Assembly (NCBI GenBank): GCA_031272405.1
Contig: JAISTW010000046.1
Coordinates: forward strand, 1 to 57,189
Source of the DNA: Desulfovibrio sp.
GTDB lineage: Bacteria; Desulfobacterota; Desulfovibrionia; Desulfovibrionales; Desulfovibrionaceae
Direction of reading: 5' to 3'
DNA: 57,189 bases
Position numbers and translations under genes: made by a program. Below the pieces are notes generated by a model that saw only the letters and a list, made by a program, of their open reading frames with translations, was not told where the DNA came from and ran no database searches. Positions within the stretch are counted from its first letter, which is position 1, and each line of letters starts with the position of its first letter. Positions 1-7,868 of this stretch are shown here, one piece after another.

Positions 1-130
1 CTCGTGGCAGTTCCCGATGCATATGCCTTTACAACAAGAGTCCGTATTTCAGGAGATGCGGTTTTCATGCGGCTGAGTATAGATTTTTTCTATATAAAAT
101 GAAAGTTAAATTGCTCTAATATTATGTAAT
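1..130. other. AT-rich non-coding left edge
   Basis: No convincing gene is visible. The stretch is much richer in A and T than the flanking genes, especially 70-130. It directly follows the broken end of the permease remnant at 131-412, so it probably contains the junction where the rest of that gene was lost. I see no tRNA, inverted repeat or transposase part that would explain the junction. Confidence 0.4.
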
Positions 131-412
131 TTATTTTGAGGCCGCGTTCCCGCGCAGCCGCGACAAGATTGACCAGAAAAACCAGAAGCGTCGAATCCCA
201 CTGCCCAAGGCCGCAGCGGACAGCGTGAGCCGCCGTATGCCGCCGCCGTCAATGGCCCGCAGCACAGGGTCAAGTTCGCCGTTCTGGCCCGGCGAAACGT
301 CTCCCATGCGCCATTGCCCGCCGACGCAGACGCGCAATCTGTCTCCGTCCGGTTTAAGCAGTTCCACACGGTTGGGCCGGCCGGGGGAAATCGTTTGGGA
401 AACGTCCTGCAT
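131..412 (-). pseudogene. Truncated, frameshifted MlaE-type ABC permease (STAS-like N-terminus)
   Basis: The minus-strand reading from 412 gives an N-terminal region like the STAS-type domain that precedes the permease in some MlaE-family lipid transporters, including a GGGIRRLTL stretch. Near position 200 the meaningful reading shifts by one base. Past the shift another minus frame reads GQWDSTLLVFLVNLVAAARE, the typical WDS-LL-FL motif of this domain, while the original frame becomes nonsense and stops at 131. The continuing frame ends a few codons later in AT-rich DNA. A whole member has about 370 residues, so the membrane part is missing. I read it as a decayed gene on the same strand as yqeB, 75 bp downstream of it. 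A sequencing error could explain the shift but not the missing permease. Confidence 0.65.
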
Positions 413-487
413 TACGCCAATATAAACCGACTTGCGCTCCGGCGCAACCCCTGTGCGGTTGACGTCAGACCTTTCCGCGCCCGGAAA

Positions 488-1318
488 TTATCCCCGGAAA
501 TTTCCCGCAAGGTAGGCGCAGACGGCTTCCAGCGCGGCGCCGCCCAGAGCGCGCGCCTTTTCGGATACGGTCAGGCAATATTCCGGACAGCCTCTGGGAT
601 CAATATCGCCCAGCTTGATCAGGCTGGGGACGGTAATGCCGGGCCGGATAAGCCCCCTGATCACGCCGTCTATTCCGGCAGCCACCGGAACGCCGTTCAC
701 ATTGAGCACTATTTCCCCCGCGCGTGCCAACTCGCCTATTTTTCTGACTGAATCCACCTTCCCCGCTTCGGGGGAACGCAACAGACGCTCCAGAGTATAG
801 CCGTTTATGGCGCCGGGAAGGCCGGTATTCTCCTCCGCCGCGCCTTTTCTGTATATCCGTCCGAGATTGTGCCCCCGCTGGGTCTCAATAACGGCGTGAG
901 CGTCAAGCCCGGCCGTAAATCCCGGCCCCAGCGCGAGAACAAGAGGCGCCTCGTCCATTCTTGTGCCCGTGTTGCGTTTTGCCAGGATCGCGTCTATACA
1001 TACGCGAGGCTGCAAGAGATCAAGGAGCCGCCACTCGGGGTCCACGGCAACGGCGACCATTTCCCGCCGCCACAAGGCAAGGATGTCGTCCACATGACGC
1101 GCCAGACAGGCATGAATCCCCTCTATTTCCTGTTCACCGTCATAGACGGCTTCACTGAAGCTCACTGTGCGGCGCACGGCCAGGGGAGCGGCAATTTCCA
1201 GGAGCAAAATGTTCCGTATCCCGGCCTGATGCAGGCGTACGGCCACGCCGGAGGCCATTTCGCCGCCGCCCTTGATCACCACGCGGCAGGTTTCCAGCCC
1301 TGTTTTCCTGTCAGTCAT
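488..1318 (-). CDS. yqeB: YqeB-type maturation protein for a selenium-dependent molybdenum hydroxylase
   Basis: The product is 276 residues and matches the EF2563/YqeB family, which occurs with selenium-dependent molybdenum hydroxylases and is thought to help mature their cofactor. The chemical role in the family is not settled. The N-terminus holds a nucleotide-binding-like stretch VVIKGGGEMASG at about residues 13-24, and the middle has the family-like GPGFTAG and RGHNLGR segments. I chose ATG 1318, because the frame upstream would run into yqeC. The gene is divergent from yqeC, with only 34 bp between the two start codons, so the promoters must overlap coding sequence or be shared. Its pairing with yqeC, mocA and the hydroxylase operon supports the assignment. 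Confidence 0.85.
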   Translation of the reverse strand: MTDRKTGLETCRVVIKGGGEMASGVAVRLHQAGIRNILLLEIAAPLAVRRTVSFSEAVYDGEQEIEGIHACLARHVDDILALWRREMVAVAVDPEWRLLDLLQPRVCIDAILAKRNTGTRMDEAPLVLALGPGFTAGLDAHAVIETQRGHNLGRIYRKGAAEENTGLPGAINGYTLERLLRSPEAGKVDSVRKIGELARAGEIVLNVNGVPVAAGIDGVIRGLIRPGITVPSLIKLGDIDPRGCPEYCLTVSEKARALGGAALEAVCAYLAGNFRG

Positions 1319-1352
1319 CACTCGTTTCCCGATGTTTTTCCAGGCTCCCGCC

Positions 1353-2132
1353 ATGCGGCATGAAAGCGTCTCTCTCCTTGAGGAACTTGTGGCAGTCGGC
1401 CCCGGCCTCGTTTGTCTTTCCGGCGGCGGCGGAAAAACAACCCTGCTCTACGCCCTGGGTTTGGACATGGCGAAAGCAGGATACAGCGTGCTGTGCACAA
1501 CCACAACCAGGATGTTTCGTCCCCGGCCCGCGTCGGGCTTTCACATGGAGATCAGGGATGATCCGTCCGCACTGACTCCCCCGCGCGGGCGGGCGGTGTT
1601 TGCCGCCCGCGACTGTCCGTCCGGGGCTGAACGAAACAAGGTCTGCGGATATGGCGCGGATGAAGTGAATGCCCTGTATGAGCGGGGATTCGCCGCCTGG
1701 ATATTTGTTGAGGCAGATGGCGCCGCTGGCAGACCCGTCAAGGCGCCGGCGGCGCATGAGCCTGTTGTCCCCGCGAGGACGGCAATTGTGGTCGGCGTTA
1801 TAGGGATGAGCTGCCTGTTGCGCCCGTTCACCCCCGATCTGGTGTTCCGCGCGGAGCGTTTCGCCGCCGTCACCGGGCTTGCTGAGGGGGAGATCATCAC
1901 TCCCGAGGTTGTGGCGGGGCTTGTGTTGCATCCCAAAGGCCTGTTCAAAAACAGTCCCGACACGGCCGTGCGCATGCTTTTCTGCAACCATGGCGATCTT
2001 CCCGGCGTTGCTGAAGCGGGCAAGGCAGTTGTCGAAGCCGTTTTTTCCCGCGACAGTTCTTTTCTGCATGCCGCCTACCTGGGGGCGGCCCAAGTGGAGC
2101 GACTGAAATGCCGCAAATTCATCCCGGACTAG
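1353..2132 (+). CDS. yqeC: YqeC-type accessory protein for a selenium-dependent molybdenum hydroxylase
   Basis: This 259-residue protein carries a P-loop, SGGGGKTT, at about residues 23-30, and a conserved EADGAAGRPVKAP segment near the middle. Both fit the YqeC family (putative selenium-dependent hydroxylase accessory protein). It is a predicted cytoplasmic NTPase that probably acts in cofactor maturation. I chose ATG 1353, since it gives the usual short lead-in to the P-loop; ATG 1332 is possible, and neither has a strong ribosome site. The stop overlaps the mocA start by 25 bp, so the two are translationally coupled. The partner hydroxylase genes lie convergent just beyond mocA. Confidence 0.85.
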   Translation: MRHESVSLLEELVAVGPGLVCLSGGGGKTTLLYALGLDMAKAGYSVLCTTTTRMFRPRPASGFHMEIRDDPSALTPPRGRAVFAARDCPSGAERNKVCGYGADEVNALYERGFAAWIFVEADGAAGRPVKAPAAHEPVVPARTAIVVGVIGMSCLLRPFTPDLVFRAERFAAVTGLAEGEIITPEVVAGLVLHPKGLFKNSPDTAVRMLFCNHGDLPGVAEAGKAVVEAVFSRDSSFLHAAYLGAAQVERLKCRKFIPD

Positions 2133-2761
2133 CCTGTCTGACGCTTGCCGCCGGGGGCGGCACACGGCTTGGGGGTGGCAAGCTGCTGCTGCCCTGGAAA
2201 GGCAGACCCCTTGTTGTTCACGCCCTGGAAAAATCCCTGGCCGCGCCGGGGCTGGCGTCGGTCGTCCTTGTACTGGGACATCAGGCTGCGGCTCTGCGAC
2301 ATGCGCTGAAGGACGTCATTGCGCCGGATATTCTTCCTTTCCTGCGTATCGCGTATAACGCCCGCTGGCGGGAAGGCCAGAGCACATCACTTCTGTGCGG
2401 CATACAGGCGCTGCTGAACTCGCCGGAAGCGGACGCCTTGGAGAGCGTCCTTGTTCTGCTTGGCGATCAGACTCTTGTCAAAGAGGATACAATACGCCTA
2501 CTTTGCATGGCTCACAACGAAGCCCGCGCCGACAACACCGGGCACGCTGCGACTGTTCCCACCTATCGGGGGAAACGCGGCAATCCGGTTATACTTTCGC
2601 GCATCCTCCTTCCGTCCCTTCTTACTCTGAGCGGGGACACAGGGGCGCGCGGGCTGTTGACCCATCTGGGAGAAAACCTCCTGCGCCTGCCGGTTGACGA
2701 TCGGGGCGTCCTTCTTGACGTTGACACGCCGCAGGACTACGCGGACCTGCTTGCCCGGTAA
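2108..2761 (+). CDS. mocA: MocA-like molybdenum cofactor nucleotidyltransferase
   Basis: The product is 217 residues of the MobA/MocA nucleotidyltransferase fold. The N-terminal LAAGGGTRLGGGK signature (about 13-25) binds the nucleotide, LLGDQ (about 119-123) supplies the metal-binding aspartate, and DVDTPQDY near the end is the usual closing motif. MocA transfers CMP to molybdopterin to make the cytosine dinucleotide cofactor used by xanthine dehydrogenase-type enzymes. A GGAG ribosome site lies 8 bp before the ATG. It overlaps yqeC and ends 11 bp from the convergent hydroxylase operon, whose cofactor it most likely supplies. CMP rather than GMP transfer is inferred from the neighbours. Confidence 0.85.
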   Translation: MPQIHPGLACLTLAAGGGTRLGGGKLLLPWKGRPLVVHALEKSLAAPGLASVVLVLGHQAAALRHALKDVIAPDILPFLRIAYNARWREGQSTSLLCGIQALLNSPEADALESVLVLLGDQTLVKEDTIRLLCMAHNEARADNTGHAATVPTYRGKRGNPVILSRILLPSLLTLSGDTGARGLLTHLGENLLRLPVDDRGVLLDVDTPQDYADLLAR

Positions 2762-2772
2762 CTCCGCAAGAC

Positions 2773-3243
2773 TTACGGCGCCATCTTTTCCGCCGCCCTG
2801 TGGACGGAATCGACAATTTTCACATAGCCTGTACAACGACAGAGATTACCGGACAGTCCTTCCATTATCTCGGCGTCGCTTGGCCTGGGATTTTTGTCGA
2901 GCATGGCCTTGGCGGTCAGTATCATGCCCGGCGTGCAAAAACCGCACTGGATGCCACCGGCCTCGACAAACGCCTCCTGGACGGGATGAAGATTGTCCGG
3001 CGTGCCAAGGCCTTCAATAGTTGTAATGGATTTCCCCTGCATGGAGGCTGTAAGCAGTATGCAGGAGCGCAAGGCCTCGCCGTCCACGAGAACCGTGCAG
3101 GCGCCACAGTCTCCCGTGCCGCAGGCTTTTTTGACCCCGGTAAGGCCAAGGCGGAGGCGGAGGCTCTCGACCAGGGTTTCCGCAGGTTCAACGGGAAGAA
3201 CGTGTTGCTCGCCATTGATGGTGCAGGTTACTTCCACGGACAT
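2773..3243 (-). CDS. Molybdenum hydroxylase, 2Fe-2S subunit
   Basis: This 156-residue protein has the two iron-sulfur motifs of the xanthine dehydrogenase family. A plant-type ferredoxin cluster is bound by C41, C46, C49 and C61, and a second cluster by C100, C103, C135 and C137 (GFCTPGM and LCRCTGY). It passes electrons from the molybdenum centre to the FAD subunit. ATG 3243 is preceded by GGGAG and lies one base after the stop of the FAD gene. The substrate cannot be told from this subunit. It is the last gene of the leftward operon. Confidence 0.92.
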   Translation of the reverse strand: MSVEVTCTINGEQHVLPVEPAETLVESLRLRLGLTGVKKACGTGDCGACTVLVDGEALRSCILLTASMQGKSITTIEGLGTPDNLHPVQEAFVEAGGIQCGFCTPGMILTAKAMLDKNPRPSDAEIMEGLSGNLCRCTGYVKIVDSVHRAAEKMAP

Positions 3244-3244
3244 G

Positions 3245-4105
3245 TCATTTTCTCCCAGCGGTTTCAGCATGGGCCTTTTTGATCGCCCTGCCGACGATAA
3301 CGCCGATGACGGCTTCCTTGTATGCTTTGTTTCTGGGGCTGCGCAATGACGCCTCGGAAGGAACAAAGCCTCTCACCGCCGCTACGGCATCATCAACTGT
3401 TTTGTTGACGATCAGCGCTTCCATGCTTCTGGCCCTCACCGTCACGGGAGCCACAGCGCCAAGGGACACCACGACGTTTTTGCAGACGTCGCCCTCGGCT
3501 TCAAGACAGACGCAGGCGGAAACCTGGGCGATGTCCTGGGCCTTGCGCTTGGCCAGTTTAATGAAAGCGCTTGTCGCGGTTTTATTGACGGGGATGCGGA
3601 TTTCCCGAATGAGCTCATCCCGCCGCAGACAGGTTTTCTGGGGGCCTGAAAACAATTCTTCGAAGGAAAGGGCGCGTTCTCCTGTTTTTGAGGCGAGAAC
3701 CACTGACGCGCCCAGGGCCATGAGCGCGGCGTTGCAATCGGCGGCGGGTGCGGCGGTGCCTATGTTGCCGGCCGGAGTCGCTATTGTCCTGATAGGGGGA
3801 GAGCCGATTTCCGCCAGCGCCTGCATAAGTCCGCCAAATTGCCGGCAAAGGGGAGAGCTGAGCATTTCGGCGTAGCTGGTTATGCCGCCCACAGCGACAT
3901 GCCCGTTTTCTTCACGGATATAGTCGAGCTCCGCCACGTTGCGGATATACATAATGGCGTCCGGCGGTGGAGCGACACGGCCCGTTTGCAGACGTTCCAC
4001 CACATCGGTTCCCCCGTTGACGATAACAACTTTTTCCTTGAATTTGTCAAGGACGTCGAGAAGTTCAGCAATACTTGCCGGGTTGTAAAACGTTTGGGCG
4101 GTCAT
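3245..4105 (-). CDS. Molybdenum hydroxylase, FAD-binding subunit
   Basis: The 286-residue protein is the medium FAD subunit of a three-subunit molybdenum hydroxylase. The first FAD loop is GGTD (31-34), and the second is TPAGNIGTAAPAADC (110-124), both typical of the CoxM/XdhB family. It receives electrons from the 2Fe-2S subunit and passes them to NAD or another acceptor. It lies 4 bp after the large subunit and 1 bp before the small one, so the three genes are clearly one transcript. Length is normal for the family. Confidence 0.92.
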   Translation of the reverse strand: MTAQTFYNPASIAELLDVLDKFKEKVVIVNGGTDVVERLQTGRVAPPPDAIMYIRNVAELDYIREENGHVAVGGITSYAEMLSSPLCRQFGGLMQALAEIGSPPIRTIATPAGNIGTAAPAADCNAALMALGASVVLASKTGERALSFEELFSGPQKTCLRRDELIREIRIPVNKTATSAFIKLAKRKAQDIAQVSACVCLEAEGDVCKNVVVSLGAVAPVTVRARSMEALIVNKTVDDAVAAVRGFVPSEASLRSPRNKAYKEAVIGVIVGRAIKKAHAETAGRK

Positions 4106-4109
4106 AATC

Positions 4110-6434
4110 CTATCTCCCTTGTTCGTGTTCTTTGACAGATTTGATTATTTGCCGCGCCGTTAAGGGAATGACGTTGATTTTTATGCCGAGCGCGTCCCAC
4201 ACCGCGTTACGGATGGCGGGCGCCATGCCGATGGTGGCGGGTTCGCCCACGCCCTTGGCGCCGTATGGCCCCAGCTCGTTGGGATGTTCCACAATGATCG
4301 GCTCCAGCCTGGGCAGATCCTCGATGGTGGGGATCATATAACTGTGAAATGTCGGGTTGCGCATAACGCCTTTTTCCATAATGCTTTCTTCCATGAGCGC
4401 CCAGCCCAGTCCTTGGGCCGAACCGCCCTCCATCTGGCCTTCCACGTTGACGGGATTGATTGCCTTGCCCACATCACATGCCATCACCGCGCGTTGCACG
4501 GTAATGACCCCTGTTTCGACATCCACGGTGACTTCTACAGCCTGGGCGCCGAAGGCATAGGCGTGACAGGGGTTGCCCTGTCCGTCTTCGGCGCTGAAAC
4601 TCGCCTGCGGCGGGTACCAGGAACCGACGACGGCCAGCGGAACCTGAGAGGCATACGCCTTTGCGGCAACGGCGGACAGAGGCTGTTTGAGTTCAGGTTT
4701 GCCGATCACCGAAACCACGCCGTCTTCAATGGTGATATCTCTGGGATCCGTTTTGGCGAACATGTACCGGGCGGCCACCGTCAGCATCCGTTCCCGCAGT
4801 TTGGCGCAGGCGTCAAGGACGGCGTTGCCCACCAGAACCGCCGAGCGGGAACCCACAGTGGGGCCGGAATCGGGGGTTTTGGCGGTGTCCGAAAGTTCCA
4901 CGACCACATCGGCGACGCGAATGCCCAGTGTTTCCGCCGCTATTTGCGCCAGAACCGTGTTCAGACCCTGCCCTATTTCGGTGCTGCTGACGGCAAGGGA
5001 AAGCGTGCCGTCAAGCTGCAGATGCGCGTAGCAGTTGCTTCCCTCGAAAAGCAGGGGGATGCCGGTACCGTACATGTAGACGGCAAACCCTTTGCCCTTT
5101 TTGACAGGGCCGGCGGCTGCGGGCAGGGCTTTATCCCAGCCGAAACGCTCCGCGACCTTCTCAATGCATTCTCCCAGGCCCAGACCGCGGCTTTCCAGCA
5201 TCACCTGGCCTGTGATGGTTCTGTCATTGTGACGAAGCATGTTGATCTGACGTATTTTCACCGGATCCATGCCAAGGCGCCGGGCCAGCTCGTCCATCTG
5301 GCATTCCATGGCAAAGGTGGCCTGGGGAACGCCGAATCCGCGGAACGCGCAGGCATAGGGAGTGTTTGTAAACACGGAATGGGATCTCGCCCTAGCGTTG
5401 GGCACATGATAGGCCCCCGCCGCGTAAACTAGGGTACGCATGGTCACGGCGTGCAGGGGTTCCTTCATCCCACCCATGGAGACGTAGGCGCCTTTGTTGA
5501 GTATTGTCCGGACGTCAACGGCGAGGACTTTCCCTTCCTTTGTGGCGGCAAGACGATGACTGATATATGTGGCGTGACGTTTCCCCGTGGTGCGGAACAC
5601 TTCTTCACGGGTCAATTCCATGTAAACCGGCCTGTCACATTTTACAGCGAGCACGCCGGCCATAGCCGAGACGTCCAGGCAAGAGTCTTCCTTGCCGCCG
5701 AAACCGCCTCCCACTAGTGGGCTGACCACGCGTAATTTGTTGTGAGGGATGCCGAAAACTCCCGCCAGGGAACGCCTGTTCGCATATACCGCCTGGGCTG
5801 GGCTGATTACCGTCAGGCCGCCGGTCAAGGGGTCGGGTTCGGCAATGCAGACATCCGGCTCCATGTAACAATGTTCCACAATGGGGGTTTCGTAGTCGTT
5901 TTCAATAATTATATCCGCCTGGGCGAAGGCTTCTTCAACATCCCCGCGGTCCAGTTTCAGCGTAACGAGGATATTGCCGTCCTCAGCCACAGGATGATTT
6001 TCGTGTATCCGAACCGCGCCTTCTTTCATGGCTTCCCGCGGGTCGTCGTAAGCGGGCAGAAGTTCATAGTCCACCTTGATGCGCCGTAGGGCCTCGCGGG
6101 CGGCCTCGTCAGACACGGCCGCCACCAGCGCCACGGCATCGCCCTCATAATGGGTTTTGCTTTCCACAATGACAGGCTTGTCCTGTATCATGACCCCATA
6201 GCCGTTTCTGCCGGGCAGGTCTTTCGCCGTCATGACCGTGACGACGCCCGGAACCCTGAGGGCTTCGGAAACATCAATATTTTTTATCAGGGCATGAGGA
6301 TACGCGGCGAACAGCGCTTTGCCCGTCAGCATATCCTTCCTTCTCATGTCAGCGGTAAACCGTACGCGCCCGGTGGCCTTGGCAATGGCGTCCGTCCGCA
6401 ATTCACGCTGACCAACTATCCGCAGCTTTCGCAT
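4110..6434 (-). CDS. Molybdenum hydroxylase, large molybdopterin-binding subunit
   Basis: This 774-residue protein is a full-length catalytic subunit of the xanthine dehydrogenase/aldehyde oxidase family. Visible motifs are EHCYMEP (about 187-193), GGGFGGKED (242-250), AFRGFG (363-368), a GQGLNT cofactor loop near 500, and the catalytic glutamate in GVGEPA (E731). It hydroxylates a carbon next to nitrogen in a heterocycle, or oxidises an aldehyde. Nearby yqeB, yqeC and mocA suggest the selenium-dependent type, in which selenium is a labile ligand; no in-frame selenocysteine codon is needed or seen. Xanthine, another purine or nicotinate are all possible substrates. It starts 30 bp after the MFS transporter gene. 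Confidence 0.9.
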   Translation of the reverse strand: MRKLRIVGQRELRTDAIAKATGRVRFTADMRRKDMLTGKALFAAYPHALIKNIDVSEALRVPGVVTVMTAKDLPGRNGYGVMIQDKPVIVESKTHYEGDAVALVAAVSDEAAREALRRIKVDYELLPAYDDPREAMKEGAVRIHENHPVAEDGNILVTLKLDRGDVEEAFAQADIIIENDYETPIVEHCYMEPDVCIAEPDPLTGGLTVISPAQAVYANRRSLAGVFGIPHNKLRVVSPLVGGGFGGKEDSCLDVSAMAGVLAVKCDRPVYMELTREEVFRTTGKRHATYISHRLAATKEGKVLAVDVRTILNKGAYVSMGGMKEPLHAVTMRTLVYAAGAYHVPNARARSHSVFTNTPYACAFRGFGVPQATFAMECQMDELARRLGMDPVKIRQINMLRHNDRTITGQVMLESRGLGLGECIEKVAERFGWDKALPAAAGPVKKGKGFAVYMYGTGIPLLFEGSNCYAHLQLDGTLSLAVSSTEIGQGLNTVLAQIAAETLGIRVADVVVELSDTAKTPDSGPTVGSRSAVLVGNAVLDACAKLRERMLTVAARYMFAKTDPRDITIEDGVVSVIGKPELKQPLSAVAAKAYASQVPLAVVGSWYPPQASFSAEDGQGNPCHAYAFGAQAVEVTVDVETGVITVQRAVMACDVGKAINPVNVEGQMEGGSAQGLGWALMEESIMEKGVMRNPTFHSYMIPTIEDLPRLEPIIVEHPNELGPYGAKGVGEPATIGMAPAIRNAVWDALGIKINVIPLTARQIIKSVKEHEQGR

Positions 6435-6464
6435 AATGCAACTCCTTGGTACGGAAAAGGCACG

Positions 6465-7691
6465 TCAATCAGCACGCTTTGCCAGAGTTTCGGGCATGAA
6501 GAAGAGCGTCACAACACCAAGGAAAAAGATGACGGCGCAAGCGCTGATACCGAAGCCCAGGCCATTGCTCTTGGCAAGCACGCCTACCGTGTATGGGGTA
6601 AGCATGGCGCCCACGCCGCGGCCGATGTTGAAGGCAAAACCGCTGCCGAAAGCGCGGATGCGCGAGGGGAAAAGTTCCGCAAAATATGCGCCGAACAAGC
6701 CGAACACCCCGCCAAAGCTCAGACCCATCAGCGGGCCGATCCAGAAGAGCAGCGTGGCGTTGGGAATGAGGATATACAGCGGCACCATGATGGAATCCAT
6801 CAGAAAAGCGATGATAAGCGCTTTTCTGCGCCCCAGACGGTCGGCAAGATAGGCGTAAAAGAAATAGCCCACAAAGGCGCCGGAGAAAATGACGATGCTG
6901 AACAGACTCATGTATTCCAGACTCAGACCGCGCACCTGAACCAGGTATGTGGGAACCCAGGAGGATACCCCCCAGAAGCCGCCCATCTGGCATGCCGCCG
7001 CAATGGTGGCCCCTATGGTAAGTTTTGTCACCCCGGGCGCGAAAAGTTCCTTCAGACTGACGTCGTCTTTTTTCTCTGATTTTTCAGGTTTGACGACTTT
7101 GTCGGCCGGAACAAGGAACCAGAAAAGAATGGCCGCGAGGCAGGCTGTTCCCGTCAATACGAAAACCCATCGCCAGCCAAGGGTGTTGATGAGGTAGCGC
7201 CCCAGCACGCCGGCAAGAATGCCGCCAATGGCGAATGTACTCAACATGCAGCCCGCTGCCCTGGCCCTGTATTTGACGTCCCAGTGTTCAGCGATGAGCG
7301 CCACTATCGGCCCCCACAGGCCGCCTATGCCCAACCCCTGAAGGAAACGCAGAATCATCAGCTGGCCCCAGGAATCCGCCCAGAAGACAAGCAGAGTGAA
7401 GAAGCCGAGTTCAAAAAGCGATACCACCGCCGCGTTCTTGCGGCCATAGTTTTCAGCGTACCAGCCGAAAATGATGCCGCCCACGGCAGTGCCAAGCATG
7501 GTGGATGACGCGAGAAGCCCGCCTTCGGTAAGGCTGATGCCGAGCCCGGCTATGATGGCCGGCATGCAGATGGCGAGAATTTGTAAATCAAGACTGTCAT
7601 AGAGATAGGCGAGAAAGGTCATGCTGAGAACATGCCAGCGTTGTGGGCTGCCTCCGACACCAGGTTGAAAGGAAACAGTCTGCTCCTCCAT
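6465..7691 (-). CDS. MFS transporter, probably for an organic acid or heterocycle
   Basis: The product has 408 residues and about twelve hydrophobic segments. It shows the MFS signature between segments 2 and 3 (GWYAENYGRKNA) and a repeat of it in the second half (AYLADRLGRRKA). The short N-terminus and the DSLDLQILA motif in the first helix resemble the sugar/aromatic-acid proton symporter branch. Its place between the aldehyde dehydrogenase and hydroxylase genes suggests it imports the substrate of this pathway. GGAGGAAAT lies just upstream of the ATG. The substrate is an inference from context. Confidence 0.82.
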   Translation of the reverse strand: MEEQTVSFQPGVGGSPQRWHVLSMTFLAYLYDSLDLQILAICMPAIIAGLGISLTEGGLLASSTMLGTAVGGIIFGWYAENYGRKNAAVVSLFELGFFTLLVFWADSWGQLMILRFLQGLGIGGLWGPIVALIAEHWDVKYRARAAGCMLSTFAIGGILAGVLGRYLINTLGWRWVFVLTGTACLAAILFWFLVPADKVVKPEKSEKKDDVSLKELFAPGVTKLTIGATIAAACQMGGFWGVSSWVPTYLVQVRGLSLEYMSLFSIVIFSGAFVGYFFYAYLADRLGRRKALIIAFLMDSIMVPLYILIPNATLLFWIGPLMGLSFGGVFGLFGAYFAELFPSRIRAFGSGFAFNIGRGVGAMLTPYTVGVLAKSNGLGFGISACAVIFFLGVVTLFFMPETLAKRAD

Positions 7692-7745
7692 ATTTCCTCC
7701 TATTGAGTGATGGGGTGTTTTACATTTCTAATTGTTCCCGCTGGA

Positions 7746-7765
7746 CGCGTTTGAGAACAAACGCG
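7746..7765. other. Perfect hairpin in the mmsA-MFS gap
   Basis: CGCGTTTG and CAAACGCG form an 8-bp perfect stem with an AGAA loop, in the 177-bp gap between the dehydrogenase and the transporter. Neither strand has a T-run after it, so it is not a standard terminator. It may stabilise or process the operon mRNA, or bind a protein. Confidence 0.5.
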
Positions 7766-7868
7766 GGATTTCAGTGTGTCAGTTCTCCTTTTTAAAACGA
7801 ATCATGCTCCGTTATTTTACTCAGACGGATTGTGACTTAAACCGCCGCCCCTCACGTTGACCGCGAAA

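Noticed and set aside
4284-5432. 382-residue open frame on the plus strand
   Set aside because: It is antisense to the hydroxylase large subunit, which has all its family motifs. The frame is open only because of GC-rich third codon positions.
4110-6434. Selenocysteine in the hydroxylase
   Set aside because: The reading frame has no internal TGA; selenium in this enzyme class is a labile ligand rather than selenocysteine.
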